A DNA stretch of 64,000 bases, taken from Candidatus Gastranaerophilales bacterium. Lineage in GTDB: Bacteria; Cyanobacteriota; Vampirovibrionia; Gastranaerophilales; Gastranaerophilaceae. The DNA lies in contig CALVGZ010000009.1 of the NCBI GenBank assembly GCA_944327225.1, positions 1 to 64,000 of the forward strand. The letters are read 5' to 3'. The translations under genes and the position numbers were made by a program. Positions 52,080 to 61,749 of this stretch are shown piece by piece. The first letter of the stretch is position 1, and the number at the start of each line of letters is the position of its first letter. A model generated the notes under the pieces. The model saw nothing but the letters and a program-made list of their open reading frames with translations. It was not told where the DNA came from and searched no databases.

Positions 52080-53825
52080 TTAATCGATAATTTTTCCGCT
52101 AAATTGTTCAATCATCTCTTGAACTTTAGGACTGTAATATTTTTTTTCGTTTTCGTTTGTTTTTTGTTCTTCTTGGTTTATCGGGTTTTCAGAATTTTCT
52201 GTTTGTTTTGAGGGAGAATTTATAGGATTTTCAGGTGGTCTTTTGGGTATATTTGGGGTGATTTTTGGCTTGATGTCGAGGGTTTTTGAATTTGCATCTA
52301 TTTTTATAAATTCATATTCAAAATCTTTATAAGTATTTTCAATAGCGGTTTTTAACTGAGGCAATTTTGAATCTGATTTTGCCTGTGTAATTAAATTTTC
52401 ATTTAAAAATCCAAGAGTTATTTTTTTATTTTCAATTTTTACAAGTTTTGCAACTCCTGAATAAAATGCTTTTGCAGGAAGTGAAGGCACCGCATTTATA
52501 ATGTTTGTCCATATTTCAGTTTCGTTGTATTTGTTTGAATTTTCTGTTTGCGTTTCTTTTTCATTGTTTTCGGTTGGTTTTTCTTCTTCTTTTATTTCAT
52601 TTATTTCTTGTTTTTTTTCTTCAATTTCGATTTTATTTATTGATGATTCTAATATAATTTGTGGTTTTGGTTTTGAAATTGAATTGTCAAAAGATATTTT
52701 TGTTAAGTTATTTGATGTTTCTTTTAATTCTGTTTTACATGCCGCAATTACGGAAAGCTCCATCCATAAATATGGATTTGTTGAAATTTTAATTTCTTTA
52801 TAATATTCAATGGTTGTATTTAATATTTTTAATATTTTATCTTTATTAAAGTTTGAATTTCTGATTTTTTCTATATCTTCATTGATTAGTGTTGTGAATT
52901 TTGTAATTGAATTGTTGTCTTGTGAGTTTAAAACAAGCACCACATTTCTTAAAAATTCAATGAAGTTTTCTGCTAAATTTCTTGGCTCGTTTCCTTTTGT
53001 GTAAATTTCATCAACATTGTATAATGAAAGTTCAATATTTCCATCATTTATATTTTTTAAAAGTTTTAATAAAACGTCGAAATTAACTTTTCCAAGTAAA
53101 TCCTCGATTAGTTCTTTTGTTATTTCTTCTTTCACGCCCAAAATACTTACCTGATCCAAAAGTGCAAGGGAGTCTCTTAAACCGCCCGATACATTTTTTG
53201 CTATTGTAAAGAGTGCCTCATCCGTAATTTTTATGTTTTCAATATCTGAAATTTGTCTTAATCGTTTTATAATATCTTCTGTTGTAATTCTTCTTAAGTC
53301 AAATCTTTGACAACGGCTGACTATTGTTTCAAGAACCTTGTGTGGTTCGGTTGTTGCAAGAATAAATATGACATTTTTCGGGGGTTCTTCAAATGTTTTT
53401 AAAAGAGCGTTAAAGGCGTCATTTGAAAGCATGTGAACTTCATCAATGATGAAGATTTTATATTTACCGTTAATTGGTGCATATTGAACTTGTGAAATTA
53501 ATTCTTTAGCATCTTGAATACCCCTGTTTGAAGCGGCGTCTATTTCAATAACGTCAAGTCCTGTTGCATTGGTTATATCAACACAACTTGCACATTTTTG
53601 ACAGGGGGTTAGTGTCGGACCATGCTCACAATTCAAAGATTTGGCAAAGATTCTTGCACTTGAGGTTTTTCCTGTTCCTCTGGGACCGCAAAAAAGATAA
53701 GCATTCGCAATTCGGTTTAATTCTATTGCATTAGACAAGGCTTTTACAAGATTTTCTTGTCCGATTATATCTTGAAAAGATTGCGGGCGGTATTTTCTAA
53801 ATAACGGCAAATAATTTTCTTCCAT
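52080..53825 (-). CDS. dnaX: DNA polymerase III subunit gamma/tau
   Basis: 581 residues, clamp-loader ATPase. Walker A GPRGTGKTS, the four-Cys zinc module (CEHGPTLTPCQKCASC, about 70-85), Walker B IIDEVHML, sensor 1 LATTEPHK and the SRCQRF arginine finger are all present. The C-terminal third is Glu/Asn/Lys-rich then has a tau-like small domain (about 440-530). No ribosome-binding site; TATAAT lies six bases before the ATG, so leaderless translation is likely. Confidence 0.96.
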   Translation of the reverse strand: MEENYLPLFRKYRPQSFQDIIGQENLVKALSNAIELNRIANAYLFCGPRGTGKTSSARIFAKSLNCEHGPTLTPCQKCASCVDITNATGLDVIEIDAASNRGIQDAKELISQVQYAPINGKYKIFIIDEVHMLSNDAFNALLKTFEEPPKNVIFILATTEPHKVLETIVSRCQRFDLRRITTEDIIKRLRQISDIENIKITDEALFTIAKNVSGGLRDSLALLDQVSILGVKEEITKELIEDLLGKVNFDVLLKLLKNINDGNIELSLYNVDEIYTKGNEPRNLAENFIEFLRNVVLVLNSQDNNSITKFTTLINEDIEKIRNSNFNKDKILKILNTTIEYYKEIKISTNPYLWMELSVIAACKTELKETSNNLTKISFDNSISKPKPQIILESSINKIEIEEKKQEINEIKEEEKPTENNEKETQTENSNKYNETEIWTNIINAVPSLPAKAFYSGVAKLVKIENKKITLGFLNENLITQAKSDSKLPQLKTAIENTYKDFEYEFIKIDANSKTLDIKPKITPNIPKRPPENPINSPSKQTENSENPINQEEQKTNENEKKYYSPKVQEMIEQFSGKIID

Positions 53826-53831
53826 AGAAGG

Positions 53832-53860
53832 ATTATAATATAAAAAAATAAAAGTTTGAA
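53832..53860 (-). promoter_or_regulatory. promoter giving a probable leaderless dnaX mRNA
   Basis: Minus-strand TTCAAA (53860-53855), 17-base spacer, TATAAT (53837-53832), six bases (CCTTCT), then the dnaX ATG. No ribosome-binding site. Confidence 0.6.
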
Positions 53861-53998
53861 ATTTATTTTTAAAAAATACTTACCCATGTGGTTAATATCC
53901 AAATTATACACCAGACTAATTAACTAAAAAGTTTGTGCAAGATAGTATTAATCCAAGAATAATTTATTAACAATACAAGACGAGAAAGGATTAAATCA

Positions 53999-54697
53999 AT
54001 GAGCCAACAAACGGTTAGTAGAAATGGCACCAAAGAGGTGCGTGTTATTATTGTGGAGGATTATAAGTTAACGAGAGTTGGTTTAAGGTATGCTTTAAAT
54101 GAAATTGAAAATATCAATGTCATTGCAGAAGCACAAAACGCTGAGGTAGGTTTAGAGTTAATTAAAAAAGAACAACCCGATGTTGTTTTGATGGATTTAG
54201 GACTTCCCGGTATTAACGGATTAGAGGCAACAGCTAAAATAAAGGTTATATCGCCTAATACAAAAGTAATTATTTTAACTTCTCATGATAGAGAAGAAGA
54301 GGTTATTGCTTCTTTAGGTTCGGGTGCAAGTGGTTATTGCCTAAAAGATATAGACCCGATAACATTATCTGGTGTAATTAAAAATGTTGCAAAAGGTGCA
54401 TGTTGGATTGATTCTAATGTTGCACATTTGGCACTTAAATTTTTCCCAAAACCCGAGAATACTGAAATAATGAGTTCTTCTCATTGTATGGATTCAAAAG
54501 CAAAACTCACCGAAAGAGAAAGTGAAGTTTTGAAATTATTGGTGCAAGGTAAATCAAATACTCAAATTGCTCAAGAATTAATTGTTTCTGTTCATACTGC
54601 AAAAGCTCATGTTTGTTCGATATTACAAAAGTTATGCGTGGATGATAGAGTTCAGGCAGCGGTCAAAGCCATTAAAGAGGGTATTGTATCGGTATAG
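53999..54697 (+). CDS. NarL/FixJ-family response regulator
   Basis: 232 residues. Receiver domain (about 14-135) with acidic residues in IIVEDYK, phosphoacceptor Asp in VVLMDLGLPG and Lys in YCLKDID. A LuxR-type helix-turn-helix follows (about 165-228; LTERESEVLKLLVQGKSNTQ, then VSVHTAKAHVCSILQKL). It is a transcription regulator activated by a histidine kinase not encoded nearby. AAAGGA precedes the ATG; a terminator follows. Confidence 0.94.
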   Translation: MSQQTVSRNGTKEVRVIIVEDYKLTRVGLRYALNEIENINVIAEAQNAEVGLELIKKEQPDVVLMDLGLPGINGLEATAKIKVISPNTKVIILTSHDREEEVIASLGSGASGYCLKDIDPITLSGVIKNVAKGACWIDSNVAHLALKFFPKPENTEIMSSSHCMDSKAKLTERESEVLKLLVQGKSNTQIAQELIVSVHTAKAHVCSILQKLCVDDRVQAAVKAIKEGIVSV

Positions 54698-54703
54698 TAT
54701 AAT

Positions 54704-54735
54704 AAAGCAGGTATTTTATAATATCTGCTTTTTAT
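54704..54735 (+). terminator. intrinsic terminator
   Basis: Stem AAAGCAGGTATT (54704-54715) / AATATCTGCTTT (54720-54731), 12 pairs with one G-U, loop TTAT, followed by Ts. Separates the response regulator from the cyclase gene. Confidence 0.85.
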
Positions 54736-54751
54736 TTTTTTAAAAATATTA

Positions 54752-54757
54752 TACAAT
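54752..54757 (+). promoter_or_regulatory. -10 element of a probable leaderless transcript
   Basis: TACAAT seven bases before the ATG at 54765; no ribosome-binding site. The -35 region is not convincing. Confidence 0.4.
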
Positions 54758-54764
54758 GTCTAAT

Positions 54765-56714
54765 ATGGATTTTAGGCAAAAAAATACTAAATTTTTATTT
54801 CCGGTTTTTGTATTTATTTTTCTTGTTATATATTCACTTACCGCCCCTTTTTTGCAATTAAAATCTTATAATATAATGAACAAATTGACGATGAGTAATA
54901 AGATTGCCTCGTCAGATGTTGTTTTAATTGTTATTGATGATAAATCATTGCATGAAATTGGAAGGTGGCCTTGGAAAAGAGAATATTATCTTGAAATTTT
55001 TGATTTTTTTGAAAATTATACAAATGCTAAACTAATTGGATATGATGGATTAATTATGGCTCCTGATAATGAATTTCCTGAGTCTGATAAGAAATTTTTT
55101 TCTAAAATAGGTAAATTTAAAAAATTAACAGCAGGGGTCGCATTTTCTTATGAAGATTTTGAAAAAGGAATTGATGCAAAAAATTATGATGAAATTTTAA
55201 AAACAAAATCAGATATCAAAATAATTGATAAACGCTCCAAAAAATTTATTAAAGAGAGTAATTTTAAGAGTTTTACAGCATTGCAAAAAGAATATTTTAA
55301 AAATATTTTATCATTGGGATTTGTCAATGTTGTTGAAGATTTTGACGGATATGTGAGAAAAGCTGCTCAGTTGGTTGATTATAAAGGAGATTTTTATCCT
55401 TCTTTGGGGCTTTTGATGTACGGTAAGTATACAAATATAAAAGAATTTATTTTAACTGATAAATATTTGTATGGTTTTTCAAATTTGAACACTTTGAAAA
55501 TTCCTGTCGAAAATAATTTGGGAATTATATCAAATTATATTTGTTACTATAAGACAAAAGATAATATATATTCTCATAAAAAATATTCCGCTTCTGATAT
55601 AATTAACTCATATAGAGCTGTAAAAAAAGGGAAAACTTCAAGTGTTAATTTAAATGAGTTTGACAATAAAATCGTGTTTATTGGTGCTAATGCTCAAGCA
55701 CAGGCCTTATTGGATATTCAAAGAACGCCTATTTCCGAGAATTTTTCAGGACTTGATATTCAAGCAACAAATTTTGATAATTTAATTACAAACAATTTTT
55801 ATAAGGCAACAAGTCCTTTGTATAATTTTTTGCTTTGTTTATTGGTTTTTGTATTGATTTTTGTTTTGGCTAATACTATGTCAATCAGTGCGGCACTTTT
55901 ATCTTCTGTTTTGGCAATGTTTTTATATTTGTTTTTTGCATTTTTTATGTATTTTAATAAAATTTCTATTAGTTTGATTTTGCCTGAATTATTTATAATT
56001 GTTGCGTTAGCTTGTGCTTATTCTTACAGATACTTGGTTGAGGATAATAAAAAAATAAAAATTCAAAAGGCAATGGGAAAATATCTTTCTTATGATGTTA
56101 TGCAAAATGTTGTAAAAAATATTGATAATATTTCTCTTGGCGGGAAAAGAGCGGATATCACAGTGTTATTTGCAGATATTAGGAATTTTACTTCAATATC
56201 CGAAAAAATGGATGCAAATTCTACTACTATGATTTTGAATGAATATTTTTCAGCGTTAGTTCCAATAATTGAAGAACATAACGGAATTTTAAATAAGTTT
56301 ATGGGAGATGCAGTTCTTGCTATTTTTGGAGAGCCTAAAAAGAATGAAAATCATGCTCTTGATGCAGTCAGGTGTGCAGACAGGATGTTAAAAAAAGTTA
56401 AGTATTTACAAGAAAAATGGCTCGATGAAGGAAAACCGAAAATTGAAATAGGTATAGGAATTTCATCAGGAGAAGCTTTTATAGGCAATATTGGCTCAAG
56501 TGAAAGATTGGAATATACGGTAATTGGTGATACGGTAAATACTGCAAGCAGAATAGAAAATTATAATAAAGTTTATAGAACAAATTTCTTAATAAGTGAA
56601 TCTACTTATCAAAGAGTTAAAGATTATGTTGATGTTATTACTATAAAAGATGTTGTAATAAGAGGAAAAATTAATAAAATAAATTTGTATGAAGTAATTA
56701 GGCTTGTAAAATAA
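54765..56714 (+). CDS. CHASE2-domain adenylate cyclase (class III)
   Basis: 649 residues from ATG 54765 (ATG 54756 is possible). TM1 near 10-30 precedes an extracytoplasmic CHASE2 sensor (about 40-310; VVLIVIDDKSLHEIGRWPW). Two or three TM helices follow (about 345-425), then a class III cyclase domain (about 462-649) with metal-binding Asp in FADIRNFTS and GDAVLAIFG. A Lys in LNKFMGD and Thr in EYTVIGDTVN suggest ATP rather than GTP as substrate. It makes cAMP in response to an envelope signal. recG follows 10 bases later. Confidence 0.9.
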   Translation: MDFRQKNTKFLFPVFVFIFLVIYSLTAPFLQLKSYNIMNKLTMSNKIASSDVVLIVIDDKSLHEIGRWPWKREYYLEIFDFFENYTNAKLIGYDGLIMAPDNEFPESDKKFFSKIGKFKKLTAGVAFSYEDFEKGIDAKNYDEILKTKSDIKIIDKRSKKFIKESNFKSFTALQKEYFKNILSLGFVNVVEDFDGYVRKAAQLVDYKGDFYPSLGLLMYGKYTNIKEFILTDKYLYGFSNLNTLKIPVENNLGIISNYICYYKTKDNIYSHKKYSASDIINSYRAVKKGKTSSVNLNEFDNKIVFIGANAQAQALLDIQRTPISENFSGLDIQATNFDNLITNNFYKATSPLYNFLLCLLVFVLIFVLANTMSISAALLSSVLAMFLYLFFAFFMYFNKISISLILPELFIIVALACAYSYRYLVEDNKKIKIQKAMGKYLSYDVMQNVVKNIDNISLGGKRADITVLFADIRNFTSISEKMDANSTTMILNEYFSALVPIIEEHNGILNKFMGDAVLAIFGEPKKNENHALDAVRCADRMLKKVKYLQEKWLDEGKPKIEIGIGISSGEAFIGNIGSSERLEYTVIGDTVNTASRIENYNKVYRTNFLISESTYQRVKDYVDVITIKDVVIRGKINKINLYEVIRLVK

Positions 56715-56724
56715 GGTTGAGATT

Positions 56725-59115
56725 TTGAATTTTGATGAAATATATGAAAAAGTAAAACGTGCTGTTACTTTGGAGATTAAGTATCAATATATAAATTTTG
56801 ACGGGAGAAAAACAAATTTTTCCAAGTTTATGACGGATGTTTTACATGAGCTTTTAAAAAGAATAAATAAAGTTGAAAAACAAAATGTAATAAGTATAAT
56901 TAATCTCTTTGATAGTTATTCGATTGATAGTGTTGCAAATAGAAAATATACAATAGATAAGACTTTGGAACTTTTTTATCGATTAAGAAAGCAAATTAAG
57001 CCCAAGGTAAAAAAAGAACAATCTGCCTCAAGAGAATTTCAAGAAGAAATAGAGGAAGTTGATGTTACCTTTGTTAAAGGTGTTGGGCCTCAGATTGCGA
57101 AGTTGTTTAATAAATTAGGTATTTTTAAAGTTAAAGATTTGATTCAATATTATCCGAGAAAATACGCAGACTATAAAGGTCAAAATAAAATTAAAGATTT
57201 AAAATTGGGTGAAAATGTAACCATATACGGAATAATATCAAAAGTTCAACATTATACGACTCCTAAAAAATTAACAATTATTACCATATACATAAAAGAT
57301 AAAACGGGCATGATTCCTATTAATTTGTTTGTCAAAACAAATAACAGAAGAATTATTGAGCATTATAAAAAAAAGTATCCGATTAATTCTTTCGTAATGG
57401 TATTGGGAACGGTTAAATTTGACGATTATAATTCAAGAACTACGTTGGATAAAGTTCAAATACAGATATTGGGTGAAGGAGCTGAAATTGATTCTGAAAA
57501 AAACAAGATTGTTCCAATTTATCCTTTAACCGAAGATTTAAATTCAAAAACATTGATTAATGCTATAAAAAATGCACTTGAGAAGTATTGGGATAAAATT
57601 TATGAACCTTTACCGACATACATTTTAGATAAGTTTTTTTTAATTAAAAAGAGAGAAGCTATATCAAATTTGCATTTCCCTTCTTCTTTTGAAGAAATTG
57701 AAAAGTCAAGATTTAGGCTTGTTTTTGAAGAATTTTTTTCTATGCAGTTAAATCTTGCACTTTTGAGAAAGGAAATTGAAAAAGATGAATCAATTAAACT
57801 TGAAATTAAAAAAGGCGGGTTGGTTGAAAAATTTATTCAAAATTTACCTTTCGAATTAACTAATGCTCAAAAAAAAGCAGTTGACGAAATTTTTAAAGAT
57901 TTAAATTCAACAAAACCTATGCAAAGGCTGCTTCAAGGTGATGTTGGATCAGGAAAAACCGTAGTTGCTTGTATAATGCTTCTTTGTGCTATTGAAAACG
58001 GTTATCAAGGGGCGATAATGGCACCGACTGAAATTTTGGCACTTCAACATTACAGAAATTTTTCTTCTTGGCTTACTCCCTTGGGACTTAGTGTCGGGCT
58101 TTTTGTAGGAAAAAATACACAAAAAGCCAAAAGAGAAGCTTATGCTAATTTGAAAAACGGTCAAATTCATATAGCAGTCGGTACTCATGCACTTATTCAA
58201 GACGGAGTTGAATTTTATAATCTTGGTGCAATTGTAATTGATGAACAACATAGATTTGGTGTGAAGCAAAGAAATGCTTTGTTAAATAAAGGAAAAATGC
58301 CACAAATGCTTAATATGACGGCAACTCCAATACCAAGAACTCTTGCTTTGACATTGCATGGCGAACTTGATATGACTGTAATGAATGAATTGCCAAAAGG
58401 CAGAAAACCTATAATAACTACTCTTGGTGGTGCAAGTGAGAGAAAGAGGATTTATGATTTAATTAAAAGGGAAATATTTTTTAAACATCAGGCATATATT
58501 GTCTATCCTTTAATTGATGAATCCGAAACAATTAGTGCAAAAGCAGCAACTGAAGAGGCTAAAAAACTTCAAGAGGGTGAATTTAAAGGTTATAAAATAG
58601 GGCTTCTACATGGAAAAATGTCAAATCTTGAAAAAGATGAAGTGATGAATGATTTTAAAAAAGGGAACTATGATATATTGGTTTCCACCACAGTAGTTGA
58701 AGTTGGAGTAGATAATCCAAATGCTACGGTTATAGTAATTGAAAATGCTGAAAGATTTGGTTTATCACAACTTCATCAATTGAGAGGGCGTGTAGGCAGA
58801 GGTGATGAGCAATCTTATTGTGCTTTAATTACCCTGAGTTCCGGTATTGATGTAAGAAAGCGTCTTAATATCATGACAAAAACAAATGATGGGTTTATAA
58901 TTTCGCAAAAAGATTTAGAATTAAGGGGTCCGGGCGAATTTTTGGGTACAAGACAATCAGGGCTTCCCGATTTTAGGCTTGCAGACATAGTGAATGATGC
59001 TGAAATCTTAAATATTGCAAGAGAATGTGCTTTTGAATTTGCCGAAAATGAAGATATTAACAATTATCCGCTTTTAAAAAATGAGGTTTTAAGCTACAAT
59101 TTATTTAGGGGCTAG
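56725..59115 (+). CDS. recG: ATP-dependent DNA helicase RecG
   Basis: 796 residues, about 100 more than E. coli RecG because of an N-terminal helical extension. The wedge/OB domain (about 115-260; FVKGVGPQIAKLFNKLGI) is followed by helicase motifs: GDVGSGKTVVA (Walker A), DEQHRFGVKQR (DEQH), MTATPIPRTLALT, and motif VI QLRGRVGRGDEQSYC. It remodels stalled replication forks and Holliday junctions. The start is TTG with AAGG upstream. The end overlaps fliN by 11 bases. Confidence 0.96.
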   Translation: MNFDEIYEKVKRAVTLEIKYQYINFDGRKTNFSKFMTDVLHELLKRINKVEKQNVISIINLFDSYSIDSVANRKYTIDKTLELFYRLRKQIKPKVKKEQSASREFQEEIEEVDVTFVKGVGPQIAKLFNKLGIFKVKDLIQYYPRKYADYKGQNKIKDLKLGENVTIYGIISKVQHYTTPKKLTIITIYIKDKTGMIPINLFVKTNNRRIIEHYKKKYPINSFVMVLGTVKFDDYNSRTTLDKVQIQILGEGAEIDSEKNKIVPIYPLTEDLNSKTLINAIKNALEKYWDKIYEPLPTYILDKFFLIKKREAISNLHFPSSFEEIEKSRFRLVFEEFFSMQLNLALLRKEIEKDESIKLEIKKGGLVEKFIQNLPFELTNAQKKAVDEIFKDLNSTKPMQRLLQGDVGSGKTVVACIMLLCAIENGYQGAIMAPTEILALQHYRNFSSWLTPLGLSVGLFVGKNTQKAKREAYANLKNGQIHIAVGTHALIQDGVEFYNLGAIVIDEQHRFGVKQRNALLNKGKMPQMLNMTATPIPRTLALTLHGELDMTVMNELPKGRKPIITTLGGASERKRIYDLIKREIFFKHQAYIVYPLIDESETISAKAATEEAKKLQEGEFKGYKIGLLHGKMSNLEKDEVMNDFKKGNYDILVSTTVVEVGVDNPNATVIVIENAERFGLSQLHQLRGRVGRGDEQSYCALITLSSGIDVRKRLNIMTKTNDGFIISQKDLELRGPGEFLGTRQSGLPDFRLADIVNDAEILNIARECAFEFAENEDINNYPLLKNEVLSYNLFRG

Positions 59116-59545
59116 AGTTTACGCCTTTTTGAAGGCTTGTACTTGTTACTCTTACTCCGAATTTGTCTTCTATTACTATTACTTCTCCTTTTGCAACAAG
59201 TTTCTCATTTACAAATATTTCGACCTGTTCGCCCGCAATTTTGTCCAGCTCAACAATCGAGCCTTTTTCCATTTCCATTACTTCTTTAATTGAAGATTTT
59301 GTTCTTCCCAGTTCAACGCTTATGTGCATTAAAACATCTTGCATTATATCTAGATTTTTCTTGATTGAACGATTTGGTGGTGAGTCTTCAAATTCTTGAA
59401 ACTTCACAGGCCTAACCGTAATCAATTCAGAAGATTGTTGCTCTGTATTTTCAATTTCATTTTCCGATGTTACTTTTTCGGTATTTTCGGATAAAGCTTC
59501 ATCGGAAATTTGTTCATTATTTAATTTTTCTTCTTTTTCTTCCAT
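59105..59545 (-). CDS. fliN: flagellar motor switch protein FliN
   Basis: 146 residues. The C-terminal SpoA domain (about 70-140) has VLMHISVELGRTKSSIKEV, GSIVELDKIAGE and VEIFVNEKLVAKGEVIVIED. The N-terminal half is acidic and disordered, typical of FliN. It is part of the C-ring switch complex under the flagellar basal body. It begins one base after fliL ends. No fliM or fliG in the window. Confidence 0.93.
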   Translation of the reverse strand: MEEKEEKLNNEQISDEALSENTEKVTSENEIENTEQQSSELITVRPVKFQEFEDSPPNRSIKKNLDIMQDVLMHISVELGRTKSSIKEVMEMEKGSIVELDKIAGEQVEIFVNEKLVAKGEVIVIEDKFGVRVTSTSLQKGVNSSP

Positions 59546-59546
59546 C

Positions 59547-60167
59547 TTATTGAATTATAAATTGTCCAAAACTAACTCTCATAACTTCTCTTTGACCTTC
59601 AAAGATGTTATTTACCATTTGTAGAATTTCCTCTTTTGCAATTTCTTTTCCTGTCGGAGTTGAAAGCTCATCAGATGTTTTATTTGAAAGAACGGAAATA
59701 ATAGCATCTCTTATTGCAGGTTTATATCTTTCCATTTCGCTTATAATTGCAGCACTTGGATCAACCGGAGTAGCTGCACCATGTCCGCCATGTCCACCTG
59801 AAGCAGCAGGAGCCTGAGCTTCAAGCATTTCTGCTTCTGTTTTGGATAATTCCATAGCTACTCCTACTTTTAAATATCTTCTGTGGGTAGTATCGGCTAA
59901 ATTTAAAATAAATTCTCCTAAATCCAGCAAAACTCCTTCTTGTCTGACATCTTCTTCTTCGTCATCTATTTGTTCATTTTCAGGAAGAAGCTTGGCTATT
60001 TTTTTGTTCATTGATGAATCAATCATAAAATACATAATTAGCATTGATACAATGACTACAATAATTAGTATGACATTATTTAAAATCATTATCATATTCG
60101 GTGTAAGCTCGAGTGCGGGTTTTTTATTCGGATTTTTATCTTCTTTATTATCAACGGGTTTTACCAT
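59547..60167 (-). CDS. fliL: flagellar basal-body-associated protein FliL
   Basis: 206 residues. TM helix about 27-47 (NNVILIIVVIVSMLIMYFM), then the periplasmic FliL domain (VLLDLGEFILNLAD, RRYLKVGVAMEL) and a C-terminal MRVSFGQFIIQ. It supports stator function. An Ala/Gly/His/Pro-rich insertion (APAASGGHGGHGAATP, about 118-133) interrupts the domain. It lies 13 bases after the exported-protein gene and 1 base before fliN. Confidence 0.9.
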   Translation of the reverse strand: MVKPVDNKEDKNPNKKPALELTPNMIMILNNVILIIVVIVSMLIMYFMIDSSMNKKIAKLLPENEQIDDEEEDVRQEGVLLDLGEFILNLADTTHRRYLKVGVAMELSKTEAEMLEAQAPAASGGHGGHGAATPVDPSAAIISEMERYKPAIRDAIISVLSNKTSDELSTPTGKEIAKEEILQMVNNIFEGQREVMRVSFGQFIIQ

Positions 60168-60180
60168 ATTTCCTCCAATT

Positions 60181-61113
60181 TTATAGCCAATTTTCTTCTT
60201 TTTTTCTAAATATTTTATTTTTTAAATTTATTATACCGTTTTTTGTTTTATTTCCAAAGTTTACAATTCCATTTTTGGTTGCATTTGTTACATCAACAAT
60301 ATTTTCTTTTGTGTCGTCTCTTAATTTATCTGTGTCCCATTTTTTTCTGTCAATTTCAGAGAGTTCTTTTTTAACTCCAATATTGTGCTTGTCTTTTGCA
60401 TATTGTTTAATATTTTCTCTTGTGATTTCTGTCGGTGGTTCGACAAAATTCGGATTTAACATTTTCATTTTAACATTATATGCAATATCGGGACTTATAT
60501 ATTTGGAGTATTCTTTTAAACGTAACATTCCTTCGTAATTATTTGAAATTGTTGTATCTAAATTTTTCATTTTATTATTTCTTATGTTTTTGGCATAAAT
60601 ACTTTCCCAAAGCACGATTTCTTTTTCAACATCAACAAAACTTACATAAACTGAAACTCTGTGAGTTGGATTTACTACATCCATTCCGGATACGTTAAAT
60701 ATGTTCCACATAGTGTTTTTTAGAAAGTCACGTTGAATATCCATTCCCATGGTGATTACAACCATTTTCTTAACACCAATTTTTTTTGCAATTTTTTTTA
60801 GAAGAGGATATTCAAGATTGTATCCTTGTTGAAGTCCTTGCAGAGATTCTAAATCATATTGTCTTAAACCTGCTTGTTTTAGTGCATTTTGTGCGGAGTC
60901 AATTGAAACAACCTGAATATTTCTTTTCATAAGGCTTGCCCTTACATCTTGAGCAAAAAATTCAGGGGTTCTGTAATATGCATTATAGTAGTTTACCGGT
61001 GTTAATAGGGTGTCTGTTATGATACCTATTTTTTCGAGTGCTAAACAATTTAAATTGCAAAAAGTAACTAATCCTATTACCAATATAGCTTTTTTTATAA
61101 GTCCCCTAATCAT
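60181..61113 (-). CDS. exported protein upstream of fliL
   Basis: 310 residues. Signal peptide about 1-26 (KKAILVIGLVTFCNLNCLA). An alpha/beta region (about 28-150) includes EFFAQDVRASLMKRNI and KKMVVITMGMD, which recalls periplasmic lipoprotein-like domains, and then HRVSVYVSFVDVEKEIVLWE. The Lys/Asn-rich C-terminus repeats KNGIVNFGNKT and KNGIINLKNKI. Not recognised. Its place ahead of fliL-fliN suggests a flagellar or envelope role. Confidence 0.6.
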   Translation of the reverse strand: MIRGLIKKAILVIGLVTFCNLNCLALEKIGIITDTLLTPVNYYNAYYRTPEFFAQDVRASLMKRNIQVVSIDSAQNALKQAGLRQYDLESLQGLQQGYNLEYPLLKKIAKKIGVKKMVVITMGMDIQRDFLKNTMWNIFNVSGMDVVNPTHRVSVYVSFVDVEKEIVLWESIYAKNIRNNKMKNLDTTISNNYEGMLRLKEYSKYISPDIAYNVKMKMLNPNFVEPPTEITRENIKQYAKDKHNIGVKKELSEIDRKKWDTDKLRDDTKENIVDVTNATKNGIVNFGNKTKNGIINLKNKIFRKKEENWL

Positions 61114-61254
61114 AGTAATAAAATTATCGACTATATGTTATTCAATTAAAATCATATATTTAGTTGATTTTTTTGACTTTAATAAAATTTTTATTAAACA
61201 TATATTGTTCTTTAGTCGTAAACGATTACAGGAAAGTATATTTATGGATAAAAA

Positions 61255-61749
61255 ATGCCTTTTTCGTACAGATTGCAAAAAATTCTTGAAATCAGAATAA
61301 GAAAAAAAGAACAACAGTTGCAAGCAGTAATAAATGCACAAAAAGAGGTTGATAGAATTGAATTACTTATAATAAAAAATCTTCAGCAGATTGATGATTT
61401 AACAAAGCAAATGAGAAAAGCAGATCCCATGATGTATGAAAGATATGATAAATTTATAAAACATTTATGGGAAGAAGATGAAAAATTAAAGCAACAAAAA
61501 CAAGAAGCAATCGAAGTGCTAAATCGGGAAAAAGAGCTTTTAAGGCTCAGGGAACAAGAGGTAAATGTACTGGAAAAACATAAAGAACACCAAAAAGACA
61601 ATTATATACAAGAACAGAAAGCACTTGAACTTAAGGAACTAAATGAAATAGGTTCGCAAAAATTCTTTATAAGAAATAGAGAAAAAAAAGAAGATGAAGA
61701 ATATCAAGAGTATTTAGAGTATTTAGAAAAAATAAAAAATGGAAATTGA
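61255..61749 (+). CDS. fliJ: FliJ-like flagellar export coiled-coil protein
   Basis: 164 residues, almost entirely charged coiled coil. The start MPFSYRLQKILEIRIRKKEQ is characteristic of FliJ. FliJ is the soluble export chaperone-escort that couples the FliI ATPase to the export gate. The ribosome-binding site is poor (GGA six bases away); a better AGGAAAG is spaced for an out-of-frame ATG at 61243. It overlaps the next gene by 11 bases and is divergent from the fliL cluster. Confidence 0.75.
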   Translation: MPFSYRLQKILEIRIRKKEQQLQAVINAQKEVDRIELLIIKNLQQIDDLTKQMRKADPMMYERYDKFIKHLWEEDEKLKQQKQEAIEVLNREKELLRLREQEVNVLEKHKEHQKDNYIQEQKALELKELNEIGSQKFFIRNREKKEDEEYQEYLEYLEKIKNGN

